64,000 bases of DNA. Origin: Rhizobacter sp. OV335 (GTDB lineage: Bacteria; Pseudomonadota; Gammaproteobacteria; Burkholderiales; Burkholderiaceae_C). The notes beneath the pieces were generated by a model. That model did not search any database. It saw only the letters and a program-made list of their open reading frames with translations, and had not been told where the DNA came from. Below are positions 34,733 through 42,211 of the stretch, one piece after another (the stretch's first letter is position 1; the number at the start of each line of letters is the position of its first letter). The DNA lies in NCBI RefSeq assembly GCF_900142965.1, contig NZ_FRCQ01000014.1, forward strand, positions 62,001-126,000. Direction: 5' to 3'. Position numbers and translations under genes: made by a program.

Positions 34733-35896
34733 TCAGGTCCAGGCCAGCGTCGGCGTGTCCAGCGCCTGCTCGCCGTTGACGCGCAGGATCACGCGGTAGG
34801 CCGGATCGGGCGGCAGCGCCTGCACGTCGCTGACGGTGAAGCTCAGCGCGGTCGGCGTGCCGCCGGGTTGCGGCTCCAGCAGCAACCGGGCCTGCCCATC
34901 GAGGTACAGCGCCGCATACGCGGCCGCGAGCGGCCCGCCGAGCTGGCTGCCGGTGACCGTGAAGCTGCCCGACAGCTTGCCCAGCTGCGGCACCAGCGGC
35001 CCGTTCAGCGCAACGCCGGTGATCTTCGGCAGCAGGTGACCGGCCAGCGCGTTGCTGCTGAACAGGTGGCCGTCGGGCAGCGTGCGCGCCGCACACACCG
35101 GGTAGGTGCCGGCGGCATTGGTGTCGGCCAGCGGGATCGTCGCGCCGAGGCCACCGTCGGCGGTCGGCGTCGCCGGGTACGCGGTGGCGCCGATGAAGAC
35201 CTGGTCGCAACCGGCAAGGTCGCTGCCGCGCAGCACGAAGGCCTGGCCGGCGGCGAAGCGCTCGGGCTCGATCGCGCTGATGCGCGGCCCCATGCCGGGC
35301 AGCACGCTGACGCCGGTGTACAGCTGCGGGGGCGGCAGCGCCGGGCCGATGGTCTGCACCGGCAAGGCATAGGCGGGCGCCGCATCGGTCGAGGCCAGCA
35401 TCACCGGGCGCACCTGGAACGCGGCCGACACGCGGTACTTCTCGTCGCTGCCCTGCATCACCTTCGACAGCATCTCCACGTCGGCCTCGTCGAAGCTGAT
35501 GCGCAGCGGATCGGGGTTGCTCGCGAGCACCACGTTGGTCGCCGCGGGGCGCAGGATGCTCATCGCGTTCAGCGCCACCATGCCGCGGCTGAGCAGCTTG
35601 TGCGCGAGCGGCGAGTCGCTGTCGGTGCCGTCGAACGCGGTCAGCAGGTAGTGCAGCACCAGCCACACCGGTGGCGCCTGGCCGTCGTCGAGCGCGCGGT
35701 TGCGCAGCTGGCCGTCGATGCCGACGCGGTACAGGAACAGGTTGAAGCTGCTGCCGCCCGAGCCGGACGAGGCGGCCTTGCTCGCCTCCTCGGGGCGGCC
35801 GACGGCCACCGCGTTGATGCCGGTGCGCACCGCGAGCTGCACCTTCAGCAGCTCGCTGACGGCGCCGATGGCTTCCTGGCTCGCGGCAAGCGACAT
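34733..35896 (-). CDS. Tube terminator/cap, DUF4255 family (Pvc16/Afp16-like)
   Basis: 387 residues. The N-terminal about 190 residues (AIGAVSELLKVQL, FNLFLYRVGIDGQLRNRALD, LVLHYLLTAFDGTDSDSPLAHKLLSRGM in parts, RISFDEADVEMLSKVMQ) match DUF4255, the Pvc16 tube terminator that ends tube and sheath growth. The C-terminal half has two IPT/Ig-like beta-sandwich modules (PRISAIEPERFAAGQAFVLRG), an extension that may decorate the end of the particle. Confidence 0.85.
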   Translation of the reverse strand: MSLAASQEAIGAVSELLKVQLAVRTGINAVAVGRPEEASKAASSGSGGSSFNLFLYRVGIDGQLRNRALDDGQAPPVWLVLHYLLTAFDGTDSDSPLAHKLLSRGMVALNAMSILRPAATNVVLASNPDPLRISFDEADVEMLSKVMQGSDEKYRVSAAFQVRPVMLASTDAAPAYALPVQTIGPALPPPQLYTGVSVLPGMGPRISAIEPERFAAGQAFVLRGSDLAGCDQVFIGATAYPATPTADGGLGATIPLADTNAAGTYPVCAARTLPDGHLFSSNALAGHLLPKITGVALNGPLVPQLGKLSGSFTVTGSQLGGPLAAAYAALYLDGQARLLLEPQPGGTPTALSFTVSDVQALPPDPAYRVILRVNGEQALDTPTLAWT

Positions 35897-35899
35897 GGC

Positions 35900-36748
35900 T
35901 CAGCTCCAGCGCAGGTAGTGGCGCTGCGGCGAGAAGCGCGGTGCGGCGGGCGCCGGGGCCGCGGCGGCCGGTGCGGGGCGAGCGGCGGGGGCGGCGGGCG
36001 GTGGCAGGCGCACTTCGAGCGAGACGGTGCCGATGTGCACGTCCGGGCGCGCGGGGGTGTCGCGGCGGGACGGGGCCGGCGGAACCAACGGCGTGGCGAC
36101 GGCGTCGGCATGGACGACCGGGGACGGCGCTGCGTCGATCGAACGGAGGGGCGAGCCGGCGATGAGGGCGGGCATCGCGCGTGCCGCGATGTCGGCCGTC
36201 GCGTGGGCGGCGGTCTGCACGGGGAGCGTCGCCTGCAGGTCGAGCGCGTCGACGGATCGCACGGCGGAGGGAGTCGACACACCCGCCTCCGATGGGATGC
36301 GCGTCTCGGTGTGGATCGTCTGCAGCCCCGGCAGCGCGGTCTCGATGCCAGGCAGCGTCGAGCTCACCGGCTGCGCGAGCGATGGGGTCAGCGACGTGGG
36401 CAATTCGCGGCGAGGCGCGGTCGATGACAAGGCCTGCGTCGGGGTGCCCCGCACCGGCGCCTCGCGACCCTGCGGTTCGCTCCGCGCCGGCATCGATGCA
36501 GGCAGAGGCATCGCGGACGACGCCGCCGGCAACCCTTCGCGCTGCACCGTCGGTCCCGGCGCGCTCGACACCGCCTGCTCGACCCCACGCGTCGCCTCGG
36601 CGGGGGCCGATGCCACCGGCCGCGCCACGCCGACCGGCACCGACTCGACCTCCACCACCTGCTCCAGCGGCGCGACCGCCGACGCAGCCCGCGGCGCCGC
36701 CGCGACCGGTGCCGCCTTGGCCATCAGCCGCGCGAAATACCCGCTCAT
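35900..36748 (-). CDS. Pro/Ala/Ser-rich protein of the eCIS operon, unknown
   Basis: 282 residues. Short ordered ends, MSGYFARLMAKAA at the front and RFSPQRHYLRWS at the back with DVHIGTVSLEVRLPP just before it, flank 220 residues of low-complexity Pro, Ala, Ser, Thr and Val. There are no coiled coils of the kind expected for a tape measure. It lies where Afp14-like tape-measure genes are often found (between tube genes and ATPase/cap), so an unusual, disordered length ruler is conceivable but not shown. ATG overlaps the stop of the gp26-like gene by 4 bp. Confidence 0.6.
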   Translation of the reverse strand: MSGYFARLMAKAAPVAAAPRAASAVAPLEQVVEVESVPVGVARPVASAPAEATRGVEQAVSSAPGPTVQREGLPAASSAMPLPASMPARSEPQGREAPVRGTPTQALSSTAPRRELPTSLTPSLAQPVSSTLPGIETALPGLQTIHTETRIPSEAGVSTPSAVRSVDALDLQATLPVQTAAHATADIAARAMPALIAGSPLRSIDAAPSPVVHADAVATPLVPPAPSRRDTPARPDVHIGTVSLEVRLPPPAAPAARPAPAAAAPAPAAPRFSPQRHYLRWS

Positions 36749-37533
36749 GCCCAGCTCCCCGCGCCGTCGATGCGCCGCAGATACTGCGCACGCCGCCAGC
36801 GCGGCAGCGCCAGGATCTCGGCCTCGCTCCAGTGAAAGGCGCCGGCCAGCCGCGCCACCTCGTCGAGCAGCACCGCCTGGCGCCCCGCGAAGCCGGCCAG
36901 CAACGCCGCCTCCAGGTCGCAGGCCACGTCGTTGACCTGGCCACAGGACGGGCAGCCCGCCTGCAGCCGCAGCGCCGTCAGCGGGTCGTGCGCTTCGAAG
37001 GCGTCGTCGAGTGCGGGCAAGGCGTCGGCGCTCCACGGCACGCCTTCTTCCACCGACCGGTCGTCGATCGCCTCGACGAGCGTGCGGGCGAGCGCCATCG
37101 GCGACAGCGACGCACGGTCGCGCCACTGCCGCAGGTCGCGCCCGCATGGCAGGCGCAGGCGGAACTCCACGCCCTGCGCATCGCGCCACGCAAAACGCGG
37201 CGCGGCCGGTTCGCTGCCGAGGCTGGCCACGTCGAGCGGCAGCGCCATCGGCTCGCCACAGGCCCCGCACGGTGCCTGCAGTTCGAGGCTCGCGTCACCC
37301 GCTGCCAGGCGCACCGCGATCAGCCCGTGCAGGCGCCGGTTCAGCGTCCAGTCCCAGGCCTCCTCGTGCTGCAGCGCACGGCCGTCGCCATCGCTCAGGC
37401 AGGCCGCCAGCACCGCCGTGGTCGCGCTGCCCGGTTCGGCCGCGTCGAACACGACCGCCACGTCATCGGCGCCGCTCCCGAAGGCGCGCGCCTGCCAGCC
37501 GGCGGTCGATGACGCAAATGCCACGGCGTGCAT
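36745..37533 (-). CDS. T4 gp26-like baseplate protein with zinc motifs
   Basis: 262 residues. The end (VARLAGAFHWSEAEILALPR, RRAQYLRRI) is a recurrent C-terminal motif of gp26-like baseplate/tail-assembly proteins. Two CxxC pairs, APCGACGEP near 88-94 and GCPSCGQ near 192-197, could bind one zinc ion. In phage T4 the gp26-type protein helps assemble the baseplate hub, so a chaperone or hub role is inferred. It follows the tube gene by 6 bp. Confidence 0.65.
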   Translation of the reverse strand: MHAVAFASSTAGWQARAFGSGADDVAVVFDAAEPGSATTAVLAACLSDGDGRALQHEEAWDWTLNRRLHGLIAVRLAAGDASLELQAPCGACGEPMALPLDVASLGSEPAAPRFAWRDAQGVEFRLRLPCGRDLRQWRDRASLSPMALARTLVEAIDDRSVEEGVPWSADALPALDDAFEAHDPLTALRLQAGCPSCGQVNDVACDLEAALLAGFAGRQAVLLDEVARLAGAFHWSEAEILALPRWRRAQYLRRIDGAGSWA

Positions 37534-37539
37534 GGCCGC

Positions 37540-38049
37540 TCAGCCCGCCTCGCTCGGCTCGGGCGTGTCGACATCGCGCGCCCAGCCTTCGAGCTCGATC
37601 TTCAGGTGCTCGATCGCGGTCGCGTTGGCGTTCGCGTCGAGGTCGGGCAGCGTCGTGAACTCGCTGACCCAGCAGCGGAACAGGAAGTAGCGGATCGCGA
37701 CCTGGCTCTTCTCGTTCAGCACCTCCAGCGTCAGGTCTTTCTTGTAGCCGGCCAGGTCCATCGCCGAATCGCCGGCGTAGCTGGACACCGCGTTGGCCCA
37801 TTTCTCGAACTCCAGGTCGTGGGTAATGCCGCGCTCCAGCGTGACCGCGTCGTACGACGAGCGCCCGGGCGACTTGTGGTCGTAGCTGTTCTGGCCACCG
37901 CTGCGGTGCTTGACGACCTCGGTGGTGCGCTTCAGCGAGCCGACCTTGGACACGCCGAGCACGGTCTTGCCGTCCCACAGCACCCGGAACTTGAAGTTCT
38001 TGTAGGGGTCGACGCGCGTGGCGTTGACGACGAAGCCTGTGTTTGCCAT
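37540..38049 (-). CDS. Tail tube protein (gp19-like, Afp1/5-like)
   Basis: 169 residues. DPYKNFKFRVLWDGKTVLGVSKVG, TEVVKHRSGGQNSYDHKSPG, VTLERGITHDLEFEKWAN and a C-terminal ATAIEHLKIELEGWARD are the hallmark order of the T4-like tail tube family. It builds the rigid inner tube. It is the only tube gene here, whereas Afp and PVC carry two or more. It starts 21 bp after the sheath stop and has a TAG/TAA-free coupled downstream junction of 6 bp. Confidence 0.95.
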   Translation of the reverse strand: MANTGFVVNATRVDPYKNFKFRVLWDGKTVLGVSKVGSLKRTTEVVKHRSGGQNSYDHKSPGRSSYDAVTLERGITHDLEFEKWANAVSSYAGDSAMDLAGYKKDLTLEVLNEKSQVAIRYFLFRCWVSEFTTLPDLDANANATAIEHLKIELEGWARDVDTPEPSEAG

Positions 38050-38070
38050 GGCTGGTTCTCCGCGCAGGGT

Positions 38071-40029
38071 TTAGAGATCGCCAGCGATCTGCTGGATGCT
38101 GATGACGACGAACTCGGCGGGCTTCAGGGGCGCGAAGCCGACCTGGATGTTCACGATGCCCTTGTTGCGATCGTCCTGGGTGGTGGTCTCGGCGTCGCAC
38201 TTGACGAAGTACGCTTCCTTCGGCGTGGCGCCCTGGAAGGCGCCCTGGCGGAACAGCGAGTTCATGTAGGCGCCGACGTTGAGCCGGACTTTGGCCCACA
38301 GCGGCTCGTCGTTCGGCTCGAACACCACCCACTTGCTGCCGCGGAAGAGCGACTCCTCGAGCATCAGCGCGAGCCGGCGGATCGGCACGTATTTCCATTC
38401 CGACGCCAGCTGGTCCGCGCCGACCAGCGTGCGCGCGCCCCAGGCCACGCCACCGTAGACCGGGAAGGTGCGCAGGCAGTTGATGGCCAGTGGATTGAGC
38501 ACGCCGTTCTCGGCATCGGTGAGGCGGATGTCGAGCTGCACCACGCCGTTGAGCACCGCCTCGACGCCGGCCGGCGCCTTCCAGACACCGCGCTGGTTGT
38601 CGGTGCGCGCGAAGATGCCGGCCATCGTGCCGCTGGCGGCCACCGAGCGCAGCCGGAAGTCGTTCACCGGGTCGGGAATCTGCGTGCGCGGGAAGTAGAT
38701 GGCGGCATTGCGGTGGCGCAGCGTCGCGTGGTCGTCGAGCCAGTCCTTGGCCTCGGCCACCTCGTCGATGTCTTCCGGCACGTCGATCAGCAGGAACGCG
38801 CGCTTGCGTTCGCAGAACGCGAGCGCCGGGCTGTAGATCGCGTCGATCTGCGCCGGGGTGGCGGCGATGTCCTTGGCGACCGCGCGCGGGATGCACAGGA
38901 TGTTGAACAGGTCCACGCGGTCCAGGGCGTACAGGCCGGTGAACAGCGCCGGATTGCCGACGATCTGCAGCGCCCCGGGCAGGCCGCCGTCCGCACCGAC
39001 CGTCGAGGCTGTCTGCGCCCCGGCGCTGGTGGCCAGGCCGAGGGCGTACTGCTGGATGCTGGCATTGGCGGCGGCCACCAGCTTCAGCACGGTCGCCGCG
39101 GTGTCGCCGCCGCCGTTCGCGAAGCTGAGAACGGCGCTGGGGTCGTAGTCCTTGCCGTTGCGGCCGGCAACGATGCGCAGGCGGTTGCCGACGATCTCGA
39201 CGCTGGCGCCCGAGAGCGCGTCCTGCGCCGGGGCGGCCTTCTGCACCGCATCCTCCAGCAGCGGCCGCAGCTGCTTGAGGGTGGTGACGCTGCCGGCGAC
39301 CCAGGTGTCCAGCGTCGCGGTCGACACTGTGGCGCCGGCGGCCGTGGTGACGGTGATGTCGATCTTGTCGGCACTGAGGCCGTTGTAGTCGGTCGTGATC
39401 AGCGTGTCGAGCGCACCGCTGACGGTTCCGGTGGCGGCGGGCCGCACGTCGCTCGAGACCAGGTGGGTCAGCCGCACCAGGTGGGAATTGGCATTCACCA
39501 CGCTCACCGCATAGCGCGGCTTGGTGCTGTCGAGCGTGACGTTGAGGTAGCGCTCGACGCCCAGCGGCTTGGCACGCGGGCCCGGGCCGTCGTAGCGCGC
39601 CACCACCAGGTTGAAGAGCTTTCCGGCCGGGTCGTCGACGTTGTGGTCGATGTCGATGCGCAGCGTGTTGCCCCACAGGCCGGGACTGGCCGCATCGGCG
39701 CGCAGCAGCTGGGTGCTGCCGCCGGCGGCGTCGACCCGCAGGATGACCGCGCCGGTGCCGGTGCCGGTGCCGGCGACACGGATCACGTAGGCCGAGCTGC
39801 CGCCGTTCAGGAAGTACTGCGCGAGCGCATAGCTTGCGTCGCTGCGGTCGTCCAGCCCGCCGAAGATGCGCTGGAAATCGGCCATGCCGAAGATCTCGGT
39901 CGCCTCGTCGAGCGGCCCCTCGCGGAAAAAGTCGATGAAGGCGGTGATGGAGGTGCCCACGCTGGTGATCGTGTGCACCCCGCTCGACACTTCCTGGATG
40001 TAGACGCCTGGATAAGTCACTTGCACCAT
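38071..40029 (-). CDS. Contractile tail sheath protein (Afp2-4-like)
   Basis: 652 residues. N-terminal YPGVYIQEVSSGVHTITSVGTSITAFIDFF and C-terminal FVKCDAETTTQDDRNKGIVNIQVGFAPLKPAEFVV (in parts) are the two conserved ends of phage tail sheath proteins whose interlocked arms form the sheath mesh. The long middle (about 100-380), with several beta-rich stretches, is the variable outer domain. Only one sheath gene is present; Afp and PVC have three. The gene starts 8 bp downstream of the 94-aa gene. Confidence 0.95.
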   Translation of the reverse strand: MVQVTYPGVYIQEVSSGVHTITSVGTSITAFIDFFREGPLDEATEIFGMADFQRIFGGLDDRSDASYALAQYFLNGGSSAYVIRVAGTGTGTGAVILRVDAAGGSTQLLRADAASPGLWGNTLRIDIDHNVDDPAGKLFNLVVARYDGPGPRAKPLGVERYLNVTLDSTKPRYAVSVVNANSHLVRLTHLVSSDVRPAATGTVSGALDTLITTDYNGLSADKIDITVTTAAGATVSTATLDTWVAGSVTTLKQLRPLLEDAVQKAAPAQDALSGASVEIVGNRLRIVAGRNGKDYDPSAVLSFANGGGDTAATVLKLVAAANASIQQYALGLATSAGAQTASTVGADGGLPGALQIVGNPALFTGLYALDRVDLFNILCIPRAVAKDIAATPAQIDAIYSPALAFCERKRAFLLIDVPEDIDEVAEAKDWLDDHATLRHRNAAIYFPRTQIPDPVNDFRLRSVAASGTMAGIFARTDNQRGVWKAPAGVEAVLNGVVQLDIRLTDAENGVLNPLAINCLRTFPVYGGVAWGARTLVGADQLASEWKYVPIRRLALMLEESLFRGSKWVVFEPNDEPLWAKVRLNVGAYMNSLFRQGAFQGATPKEAYFVKCDAETTTQDDRNKGIVNIQVGFAPLKPAEFVVISIQQIAGDL

Positions 40030-40037
40030 GGGGCCTC

Positions 40038-40322
40038 CTAGGGGGTACGCGGTCCGGCAATGAATCGGTCAAGCTGCGCGTCGACGCTCGCGTTCAGCGC
40101 GGAGCGCCGATAGCGCACCCGGCCATCGGCCGCCGGCACCGCCTCGACGGCGCCGGCATCGACCAGCCGCTGCAGCGCCTGCTGCAACTCGGTGTCGGTG
40201 AAGTCGTCGAAGGTGAGCCACCATTGCGTGATGCCTTCCAGCGTGTCGGACGCGAGCGGGTTCAGGCGCAGGTACCGCGACAAGGCTCGAACAATCTCCT
40301 CGACCGGATCGTTGGCGTTCAT
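40038..40322 (-). CDS. First gene of the eCIS operon, 94-aa protein, unknown
   Basis: MNANDPVEEIVRALSRYLRLN, then DTLEGITQWWLTFDDFTDTELQQALQRL (in parts) and a small hairpin (AVPAADGRVRYRRS) give a layout like a compact helical or winged-helix fold. No family is recognised. It lies first after the sigma-54-type promoter, with its start about 20 nt from the predicted transcription start. A regulator, chaperone or structural protein are equally possible. Confidence 0.65.
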   Translation of the reverse strand: MNANDPVEEIVRALSRYLRLNPLASDTLEGITQWWLTFDDFTDTELQQALQRLVDAGAVEAVPAADGRVRYRRSALNASVDAQLDRFIAGPRTP

Positions 40323-40352
40323 GGCGGCTGCGGCCTGTTGAGGCTCTTCATC

Positions 40353-40367
40353 GCAAGAGCGGTGCCA
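40353..40367 (-). promoter_or_regulatory. Sigma-54 (RpoN) promoter of the eCIS operon
   Basis: On the minus strand the sequence is TGGCACCGCTCTTGC. It matches the RpoN consensus TGGCACG-N4-TTGC at all key bases (GG at -24, GC at -12, exact spacing), with a single mismatch at the seventh position. The predicted start is about 12 nt downstream near 40341, about 20 nt before the first eCIS start codon. The neighbouring upstream gene encodes a sigma-54 activator, which supports the call. Confidence 0.82.
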
Positions 40368-40417
40368 TGCTTTTCAACGGACGTTTGCGGGGAGAAACGC
40401 CGTGGTCGGGACCTGCA

Positions 40418-40439
40418 GCGTGGATGAATTTGTCCACGC
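40418..40439. promoter_or_regulatory. Enhancer-like palindrome 1 (putative activator binding site)
   Basis: GCGTGGATGAATTTGTCCAC plus GC: arms GCGTGGA and TCCACGC are perfectly inverted around TGAATTTG. It is centred about 88 nt upstream of the predicted transcription start, the usual place for a sigma-54 enhancer-binding protein. Confidence 0.7.
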
Positions 40440-40488
40440 GCCAAGCCGCGCGATCGGGTCGTTGGTGCCTTCCCTGCCGTGGGGGATC

Positions 40489-40510
40489 GCGTGGACAAAT
40501 TTGTCCGCGC
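40489..40510. promoter_or_regulatory. Enhancer-like palindrome 2 (putative activator binding site)
   Basis: GCGTGGACAAATTTGTCCGC plus GC: the 14-bp core GGACAAATTTGTCC is a perfect palindrome and the flanks match palindrome 1. Its centre is 71 bp from that of palindrome 1, near seven helical turns, and about 159 nt upstream of the predicted start. The two sites share GTGGA(T/C)(G/A)AATTTGTCC, so they probably bind the same Fis-type activator. Confidence 0.72.
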
Positions 40511-40531
40511 AGATGCGCGCGAATGTCCTGC

Positions 40532-41932
40532 TCAGGCCCTGAATCGCTCGGTGCAGATCTCGTGCTTGCGGATCAGCTCGAAGAACGCGCGCCGGTTCTT
40601 CTTGGCCATCTCGGCGGCCTGCGTGATGTTGCCGCCGCTCGCGGCCAGCAGGCGCTCGATGTAGCAGCGCTCGAAGGCGTCGACCATGCGCGACTTGGCG
40701 GCGCGGAACGATTCGTCGGCGTCCAGCGGCGCGCCAGGCGCCGGCAGCTCCAGGTCGTCTTCCTGGATGGTCGCGTGGTCGGCCAGCAGCACCGCGCGCT
40801 CGATCACATGCTTCAGCTCGCGCACGTTACCCGGCCAGTGGTGGGCCAGCAGGCGCCGCATCGCCTGCGGCGACAGGCCGAGCGTGGGCCGGCGGTTCTG
40901 CGCGGCGCACTGCTGGATGAAGCGCAGCGCGAGCGTCACGATGTCTTCGGCGCGCTCGCGCAGCGGCGGCAGCGTGACGCTGAGCACGTGCAGCCGGAAG
41001 TAGAGGTCGCGCCGGAACAGCCCGCGCTCCACCAGGCCGGGAAGGTCCTGGTTGCTGGCCGCGATCACGCGCACGTCGGCGTTCTGCACCGTGTCGCCGC
41101 CGACCGGGCGGAACTCCATCTCCTGCAGGAAGCGCAGCAGCTTCGACTGGGCCGGTGCCGGCAGCGAATCGACCTCGTCGAGGAACAGCGTGCCGCCCTG
41201 CGCCTCTCGCACGAGCCCGGCGCGCGCCGTGTGCGCATGCGTGAAGGCGCCGCGCACGTGGCCGAACAGCTCGCTCTCGAGCAGCTCGGCCGGGATCGCG
41301 CCGCAGTTCACCGCCACCAGCGGCCGGGTCGCGCGCGCCGAGCTGTAGTGGATCGCGCGGGCATAGATCTCCTTGCCGCTGCCGGTCTCGCCGAGGATCA
41401 GCACGCCGGCGTCGCATCCGGCGATGCCCGGCAGCAGCGCGAGCTGCTTGACGAAGGCCGGGCTGCTGCCGACCAGCTCGCGCAGCGCGGGGGATGCCAG
41501 CAGGTGCGGCGGCATCGGCTGCGGCGACAACGGTTGAGCAGGCAGCAGGCCGGCCGCGCGCTGCAGCCGCACCAGCATCGCGGCGTCGTCGCCGGGCAGG
41601 CTGGTGAAGTCGAACGCGCCGCTGGTCATCAGGTCGAGCAGCTGCGATTGCGACAGGTCGATGACCGCCGGCACCACGCTCGCATGCGGATGGCCGTGCC
41701 GCCACAGCGCGATGTCGCCGGCCATGCGGGCGACGTTGCCCGCATCGACGATCGGCACCAGCAGGTCGCAGTCGGCATCGCACAGCGACAACGCGTGGCG
41801 GCCGACGCTGAACAGGTCGGCTGCCGCGATGACGCCGCTCAGCGACTGCGCGAGCGCGTCATGCGCGTGGCAGGCGGCGACGGTGCAACGCGGTGCAGTC
41901 ATGGGGGCATTGCCGCCGCAGCGGCACGCCAT
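40532..41932 (-). CDS. Sigma-54-dependent activator with degenerate receiver, AAA+ and Fis domains
   Basis: About 466 residues. N-terminal 130: a receiver-like alpha/beta domain lacking the usual acidic pair of beta-1 and with SLP in place of the conserved Lys-Pro of beta-5. Then the AAA+ domain with GETGSGKE, GAFTHAH (the sigma-54-contacting GAFTGA loop, variant), LFLDEVDSLP and R-finger RRDLYFRL. The C-terminal Fis-type helix-turn-helix is NITQAAEMAKKNRRAFFELIRKH in parts. It lies directly upstream of the eCIS operon on the same strand and is the likely activator of its RpoN promoter. Start is uncertain: TTG at 41941, ATG at 41932 or ATG at 41902 (MTAPRC). Confidence 0.88.
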   Translation of the reverse strand: MACRCGGNAPMTAPRCTVAACHAHDALAQSLSGVIAAADLFSVGRHALSLCDADCDLLVPIVDAGNVARMAGDIALWRHGHPHASVVPAVIDLSQSQLLDLMTSGAFDFTSLPGDDAAMLVRLQRAAGLLPAQPLSPQPMPPHLLASPALRELVGSSPAFVKQLALLPGIAGCDAGVLILGETGSGKEIYARAIHYSSARATRPLVAVNCGAIPAELLESELFGHVRGAFTHAHTARAGLVREAQGGTLFLDEVDSLPAPAQSKLLRFLQEMEFRPVGGDTVQNADVRVIAASNQDLPGLVERGLFRRDLYFRLHVLSVTLPPLRERAEDIVTLALRFIQQCAAQNRRPTLGLSPQAMRRLLAHHWPGNVRELKHVIERAVLLADHATIQEDDLELPAPGAPLDADESFRAAKSRMVDAFERCYIERLLAASGGNITQAAEMAKKNRRAFFELIRKHEICTERFRA

Positions 41933-42128
41933 CGATCGCAAAGACCAGGACAGTCATGTGTCCTCCCTGAAGTCTTGTGGTGGTCGGAAGCGGATTCTTC
42001 GGAAGATCTTCGCGCACGGACATCCCTAGCTCAAGCCGTCAGGGCGGCTTGTCCTTCATGTTGGGGATGGATGGGGCCGATCCGGACATACTGTCGGCCT
42101 GGGCTTCTCAACCTACAGGAGACACGAC

Positions 42129-42164
42129 ATGGTCAGCGAAGTGCCTGCTGGGAAGACCCGATGA
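42129..42164 (+). CDS. Mini-ORF 1 in the leader of the two-component genes
   Basis: ATG with AGGAGA nine bases before it codes for MVSEVPAGKTR and a TGA. The stop overlaps the ATG of mini-ORF 2 (ATGA). The Shine-Dalgarno is the best in this leader. It could be a leader peptide or the worn start of an older gene. Confidence 0.35.
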   Translation: MVSEVPAGKTR

Positions 42165-42211
42165 CGCCGCACGATCGCAATCCTCTCGCCGAGGCCCCGC
42201 CCCCATGCTGA
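42161..42211 (+). CDS. Mini-ORF 2 overlapping the response-regulator start
   Basis: Codes for MTPHDRNPLAEAPPPC. It begins inside the stop of mini-ORF 1 and its TGA lies 4-6 bases after the A of the response-regulator ATG at 42205, so ribosomes ending here could restart on the regulator gene. Coding value is unproven; the layout suggests translational coupling. Confidence 0.3.
   Translation: MTPHDRNPLAEAPPPC

Noticed and set aside
32699-36427. A very long plus-strand open frame (over 1200 codons) opposite the ATPase/cap genes
   Set aside because: Its product is His/Arg/Gln-rich with no domain, and it runs antisense to recognisable eCIS genes. In DNA this GC-rich, stop codons are rare in the frames opposite real genes.
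9541-41932. The contractile cluster as a prophage
   Set aside because: No capsid, terminase, portal, integrase or lysis genes; DUF4157, DUF4255 and the AAA+ ATPase mark it as an eCIS.
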